Assembly (NCBI GenBank): GCA_963971225.1
Contig: OZ020267.1
Coordinates: forward strand, 35,926,989 to 35,990,988
DNA: 64,000 bases
Origin: Melieria omissa
Lineage: Eukaryota; Arthropoda; Insecta; Diptera; Ulidiidae
Direction: 5' to 3'
The notes beneath the pieces were generated by a model. It was not told the origin of the DNA and searched no databases. It worked only from the letters and a program-made list of their open reading frames with translations. Below are positions 60,866-64,000 of the stretch, one piece after another. A program made the translations under genes and the position numbers. The first letter of the stretch is position 1; every line of letters begins with the position of its first letter.

Positions 60866-61365
60866 AGTTAGCACGGGGCCACCACTGGCCAACTAATATG
60901 CAACGCCAGCACTTTCCCGCGCTGCTTGCCACACGCGCGCAGCAACGTGACCAGCGACCTCGGCAATATGCAACGCCAGCACTTTCCCGCGCTGCTTGCC
61001 ACACGCGCGCAGCAACGTGACCAGCGACCTCGGCAGCGTGTATGGTCAGCGCTCTTCGAGCTGCAACCTGATCCTCGCTACGCCACACCAGCACGCCAAG
61101 GCGCTGACACAGCACACGCGCCGCGTCCACCGTGGGATCGCCTACCTCAGCGAATCGCCGTCACCATGGGAGCGGTGCCGGACATAGGTTACGAGTAGGA
61201 TTAAGCAACACATTGTACTTACTCTTAGTCTGGAGCTCGATCGGAGCACAATAAATTTTATAACGTTGATAATCGCGGTGTTTGATTGAACAAGATCGGC
61301 GCAGCCTTGTTGGTGGCTGCCCGACTTGATAACTTTTTGAACCGGTTCCCGTTGGAACCATAACT
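60866..61365 (+). mobile_element. 5' LTR of an errantivirus-like (gypsy-group) retroelement
   Basis: The LTR runs from AGTTA (60866-60870) to TAACT (61361-61365), a 5-bp inverted terminus typical of gypsy-group LTRs, and is preceded by TACA (60862-60865), which fits the YRYR target preference of errantiviruses. A 70-bp tandem duplication lies at about 60,896-61,035. AATAAA at 61250-61255 is a plausible LTR polyadenylation signal. The last T overlaps the primer-binding site. The 3' LTR is beyond the window, so the length of 500 bp is inferred from termini only. Confidence 0.8.
60896..61035. repeat. 70-bp tandem duplication within the LTR
   Basis: Two copies of a 70-bp unit beginning ATATGCAACGCCAGCACTTT appear at about 60,896-60,965 and 60,966-61,035 with no difference seen, pointing to a recent duplication in the U3 region, where enhancer duplications are common. 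Confidence 0.9.
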
Positions 61366-61382
61366 GGCGCCCGAGCAGGGAC
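61365..61382 (+). other. tRNA-Lys-type primer-binding site
   Basis: TGGCGCCCGAGCAGGGAC matches the complement of the 3' end of tRNA-Lys(UUU) at 17 of 18 positions; the one difference (G for A) would form a G-U pair with the tRNA. It directly follows the LTR end, as required for minus-strand priming. Confidence 0.9.
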
Positions 61383-62246
61383 CGCCTTACCACAAGTTCA
61401 CTCTTCGCAAGCTTCCCCCGAGGAGTCGGAGTATATCCTCCGGACGACTCAAGCGTTAAGCGATAGTGAGCCGGTACGTGAAGCCAGTCGTGCCTCAGTA
61501 GGTTGTCCGCAAATAATCCGTTAACGCAGACAACTAAACAGGACAACACGACCCTTCCAGGCGGTGCCCGCACATAAACAAAAAAGGCGTTGGTGAACAC
61601 TAAGGCTGCGATTCCCACGGGACCCTCCAGTCTTAAAAAAATTTTTATTTCATTTCGCCAACGACCGGATAACTAACTAAAGCCTTCAATGCTCATCTTA
61701 GGGTGAGTAAAAGGACCATAACTAAACTTACGTCAAATAAACGATAAAACATATAACCAAAATTTTTTTTTTTACACGGAAAAATCAGCAAAAGCAAAAA
61801 AGCTTTAAAAAAAAAAAAAAAAAGTTTTTTTTTCTTCTAAAAGAGAAATCATTGAAGTGTGCAGTGTGTGCATACAGTCAAACCAAGGAAGGAAAAAAAT
61901 AAAATAAAGAATTACTAATCATTGAAAAGTGTGCAGTGCGTGCAAAGTAAGTGCAAAGTGAGTGCCAAGTGCTAGGAAAAGGACATATACGGAGGCAACA
62001 CAAGGACTAGAATCACAGGAAAATAACAGGTGAGTGAATTTTTCTTCCAGCTGACCGAATTGACCAGAATTGACCAATTGAACCGGGTATAGAGGGACGA
62101 CTACCTAGGGTCGAACAAGATAGGCTAGATAACAGAGACCTGGTGTAGTGACAGTGAAAACTTAAAAATAGAAGAAAGGAAAACAGTGACGGTGGGAAGT
62201 TAAGGAAAAAAAAGGAAACGGCGCAGTGAAGAACAAGAATAAAGCC
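61383..62246 (+). promoter_or_regulatory. retroelement leader with splice donor
   Basis: About 860 bases between the primer site and the first ATG. CAG|GTGAGT at 62027-62034 is a consensus 5' splice site, placed as the donor used for subgenomic (env-type) mRNA in gypsy-like elements. A-rich runs at about 61,765-61,830 are conspicuous. Confidence 0.6.
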
Positions 62247-63578
62247 ATGAAAAAACTCAGTTCAAATAAAAGGTCAAAAAGCCTTGGGGCGATCCCAGAA
62301 GAATTAATGCTAATTCACGGCACAGAGCATACCCCCTGCAGAGATATGCTACCTAAATATGAGTTATTAGATACCACAGAGAAATCGCGCTTTCAAGCAA
62401 ATACTGTAAGTGTAGCGACGGTTGCCAAAAATAAAAACCGCTCCTCCCATTCCCGGATGCGCAAAATAGTCCAACCAACGTTTGCAACAAAAACATTTAG
62501 TTATAAGCGAAGTGATGACAAAATACTGGGACTGATAGGCGTTGAGTATGTAATCAAAATACTTAAAGGCTCTGGTGACTTAAATGCGAGGTTTGAGTGT
62601 GGGTTATGCGAACTTATGTCGGATGGGTCTGGTATGCAAGATCACTTGATGGGCTACAATCACCGTCTGAAATTTTGTGAAAACCACTTTCCGACTGCCA
62701 TACGGCAATGCCGACAATATATCGGAAAAATTCCTGAAGAGGATTCTCAGAGAGTTATGTTACAAATTTTGAAAAAATTGGCTGTGGCTATAGAGAAACA
62801 TCATGGCCGAGATTTGCCGTATGAATGCATGGAGCGTGATTTTAATATCAATCGTTACGAAATTCTTTCAAAAATATTCTCATTTCGTCATGCCTCTGAA
62901 CTATATGGCCCTACTTTTACACATATAGTAAATTCAAGAGACGTTGATCAGCTAGTTGGAACAAGGCATAACCTTGTTCCCCAGAAATCTTTGAATGAGA
63001 CTGTCCACCCCTGTCATTCAGGCTTTGCTTCTCGTAACAAAATTCATGATCCTCAACAGTTCAGCCGACAACATCACCCTGTCCCAGAGTTACGTTATCA
63101 GCAGCCGACTCCGAAAATGTACAATTTCAATCAGTGCTATCCAGAAACATCGTTTGCAATGTCATCTTACCCGACTCCTAGTGGAAACTATGCACCGGTT
63201 GGTGATACAACTCGCAAACCCATAGTAGACGGTTCCCTAAAAGCCAATAACAGAAGTTTTCGTTCCGATCCCGAACGTGAAACGGCACGTTGTCATCGAC
63301 CTGGTTCGAGGTCTCGTTTGCCTGTTCAAGGCCCCGATAAGACATTTGGCAAACGCCCGGTTAAAAAATTAAATACGAGGGCCATAGAAAGGCAGATCGA
63401 ACGCTACGAAGCGCTACATCAACTCTACTCAACGGGAGTGGAGAAGAAGAACTTCGAGAATAAATTGAGTTCAGCGGAACGCCTTTGGCAACTGCTGCAA
63501 TTAACAGGAGGGGACACCGTTTATATTAAATACCATATCGAAACCAACAAAATAAGTTTAGAATTCAGTTGCAATTAG
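62247..63578 (+). CDS. retroelement ORF1: 443-aa protein with a C2H2 (U1/JAZ-like) zinc finger
   Basis: Start chosen at ATG 62247-62249 (context GCCATGA); the frame is open seven codons further upstream but without an ATG. The N-terminal 100 residues are basic. A finger of spacing C-X2-C-X11-H-X5-H (CGLCELMSDGSGMQDHLMGYNH) lies at roughly residues 116-137, preceded by IGVEYVIKIL and followed by a helical, mixed-charge region. The centre is His/Pro/Gln-rich, and the C-terminus has a helical RAIERQIERYEALHQLY segment. Length and position after the leader fit a gag gene, but I see no CCHC knuckle and no obvious gag capsid pattern. It could be a divergent Gag or a host gene captured by the element; function unknown. 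Confidence 0.75.
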   Translation: MKKLSSNKRSKSLGAIPEELMLIHGTEHTPCRDMLPKYELLDTTEKSRFQANTVSVATVAKNKNRSSHSRMRKIVQPTFATKTFSYKRSDDKILGLIGVEYVIKILKGSGDLNARFECGLCELMSDGSGMQDHLMGYNHRLKFCENHFPTAIRQCRQYIGKIPEEDSQRVMLQILKKLAVAIEKHHGRDLPYECMERDFNINRYEILSKIFSFRHASELYGPTFTHIVNSRDVDQLVGTRHNLVPQKSLNETVHPCHSGFASRNKIHDPQQFSRQHHPVPELRYQQPTPKMYNFNQCYPETSFAMSSYPTPSGNYAPVGDTTRKPIVDGSLKANNRSFRSDPERETARCHRPGSRSRLPVQGPDKTFGKRPVKKLNTRAIERQIERYEALHQLYSTGVEKKNFENKLSSAERLWQLLQLTGGDTVYIKYHIETNKISLEFSCN

Positions 63579-64000
63579 GAAGGGCAAGGAAATTTTCGTA
63601 GCAATCAAGACAATAAAAAGGAAAAAATTCCACAAATCCGACATAAGAAATGTCTGACGACCAATAAGAAACAACATCGGTAAAGAGCACATAACTTATG
63701 CATAGATCCTTGTGCCCCAGCGGTCTGGGTACAAATTCGTTTGTAGTCGATCAAGCCAGATTGGTTCAATTCCAGTTAACTCGGTGGTCCGAGTGGCGAA
63801 CAATCGAAGTGGTTCAACTCCACCAGGAGGACTATGTCTTCAACTGACGTGAAATCACTCGTGCCATGAGTAGGCCATTTGCAATTATTAACGCTTTTGG
63901 CTAAAAGGGAACAACGCGAGCTTTCCAATGTCATCTGAGTGAAGTGCCTCTATGCCGATAATTAGGAAAAAAATAAAAGGGAAAAACAAACCATTGTACC
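63579..64000 (+). other. noncoding stretch after ORF1, with tRNA-like boxes
   Basis: No pol frame begins here, unlike in a standard gypsy-group element where pol overlaps gag. Two B-box-like words, GGTTCAATTCC (63763-63773) and GGTTCAACTCC (63811-63821), and an A-box-like TGGTCCGAGTGG (63785-63796) are present, but their spacing does not form a normal tRNA. Purine-rich AAAAAAATAAAAGGGAAAAAC at about 63,966-63,986 could be a polypurine tract, though no LTR start follows before the window ends. Confidence 0.4.

Noticed and set aside
60220..61130. Long minus-strand frames made of FILFY repeats (165-253 aa)
   Set aside because: They are translations of the AAAAT microsatellite. No start context, no family, and the frame exists only because the 5-bp unit avoids stops.
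63763..63830. A complete tRNA gene
   Set aside because: A and B boxes are in the wrong spacing and no acceptor stem or anticodon arm can be drawn.

Overview
The window is eukaryotic nuclear DNA from an insect, most likely a higher fly (Diptera: Brachycera, tephritid-like). This rests on short GT-AG introns in an RCC1-repeat gene resembling Drosophila claret, on an errantivirus (gypsy-group) LTR structure, and on abundant mariner, piggyBac-like, Transib-like, R1/Jockey-type LINE and tRNA-SINE relics. The species assignment is inference. Two host protein genes are well supported; most of the rest is AT-rich intergenic or intronic DNA filled with nested transposons.

Layout. (1) 1.4-10.1 kb, minus strand: a 17-coding-exon gene for a 2,161-residue protein with a WD40-like N-terminus, a solenoid-like middle and RCC1 repeats near the C-terminus, probably claret, the putative exchange factor for the Rab32-type GTPase Lightoid in pigment-granule biogenesis. 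All exon phases are compatible and the total length is divisible by three. (2) 10.3-57.5 kb: no convincing host exon. This stretch holds layered transposons, an AT-rich 35-bp minisatellite (29.9-31.8 kb) and GC-richer single-copy-looking islands (about 14, 18, 21-22, 24.5, 33, 38, 45, 52-53 kb) that could be cis-regulatory DNA or noncoding exons. (3) 57.7-59.4 kb, minus strand: an intronless leucine-rich-repeat type I membrane protein of 558 aa. (4) 60.26-60.86 kb: a pentanucleotide/tetranucleotide microsatellite. (5) 60.87 kb to the end: the 5' part of an errantivirus-like LTR element with a 500-bp LTR, a tRNA-Lys-type primer site, a spliced-leader-type donor, and one ORF with a C2H2 (U1/JAZ-like) zinc finger where gag is expected. 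No pol follows within the 420 bp up to the window edge.

Transposon histories that can be read from target-site duplications: a Transib-like 902-bp element (RSS-like CACAATG ends, 5-bp CGCCG duplication) inside a tRNA-SINE; a SINE inside an R1/Jockey LINE; a LINE-type insertion at the third catalytic Asp of a mariner transposase; TTAA-flanked elements nested in long-inverted-repeat elements; and hAT-type MITEs with 8-bp duplications. A foldback-like family with CACYGTGCRACA ends and TWA duplications appears at least five times and seems to be the most active local component.
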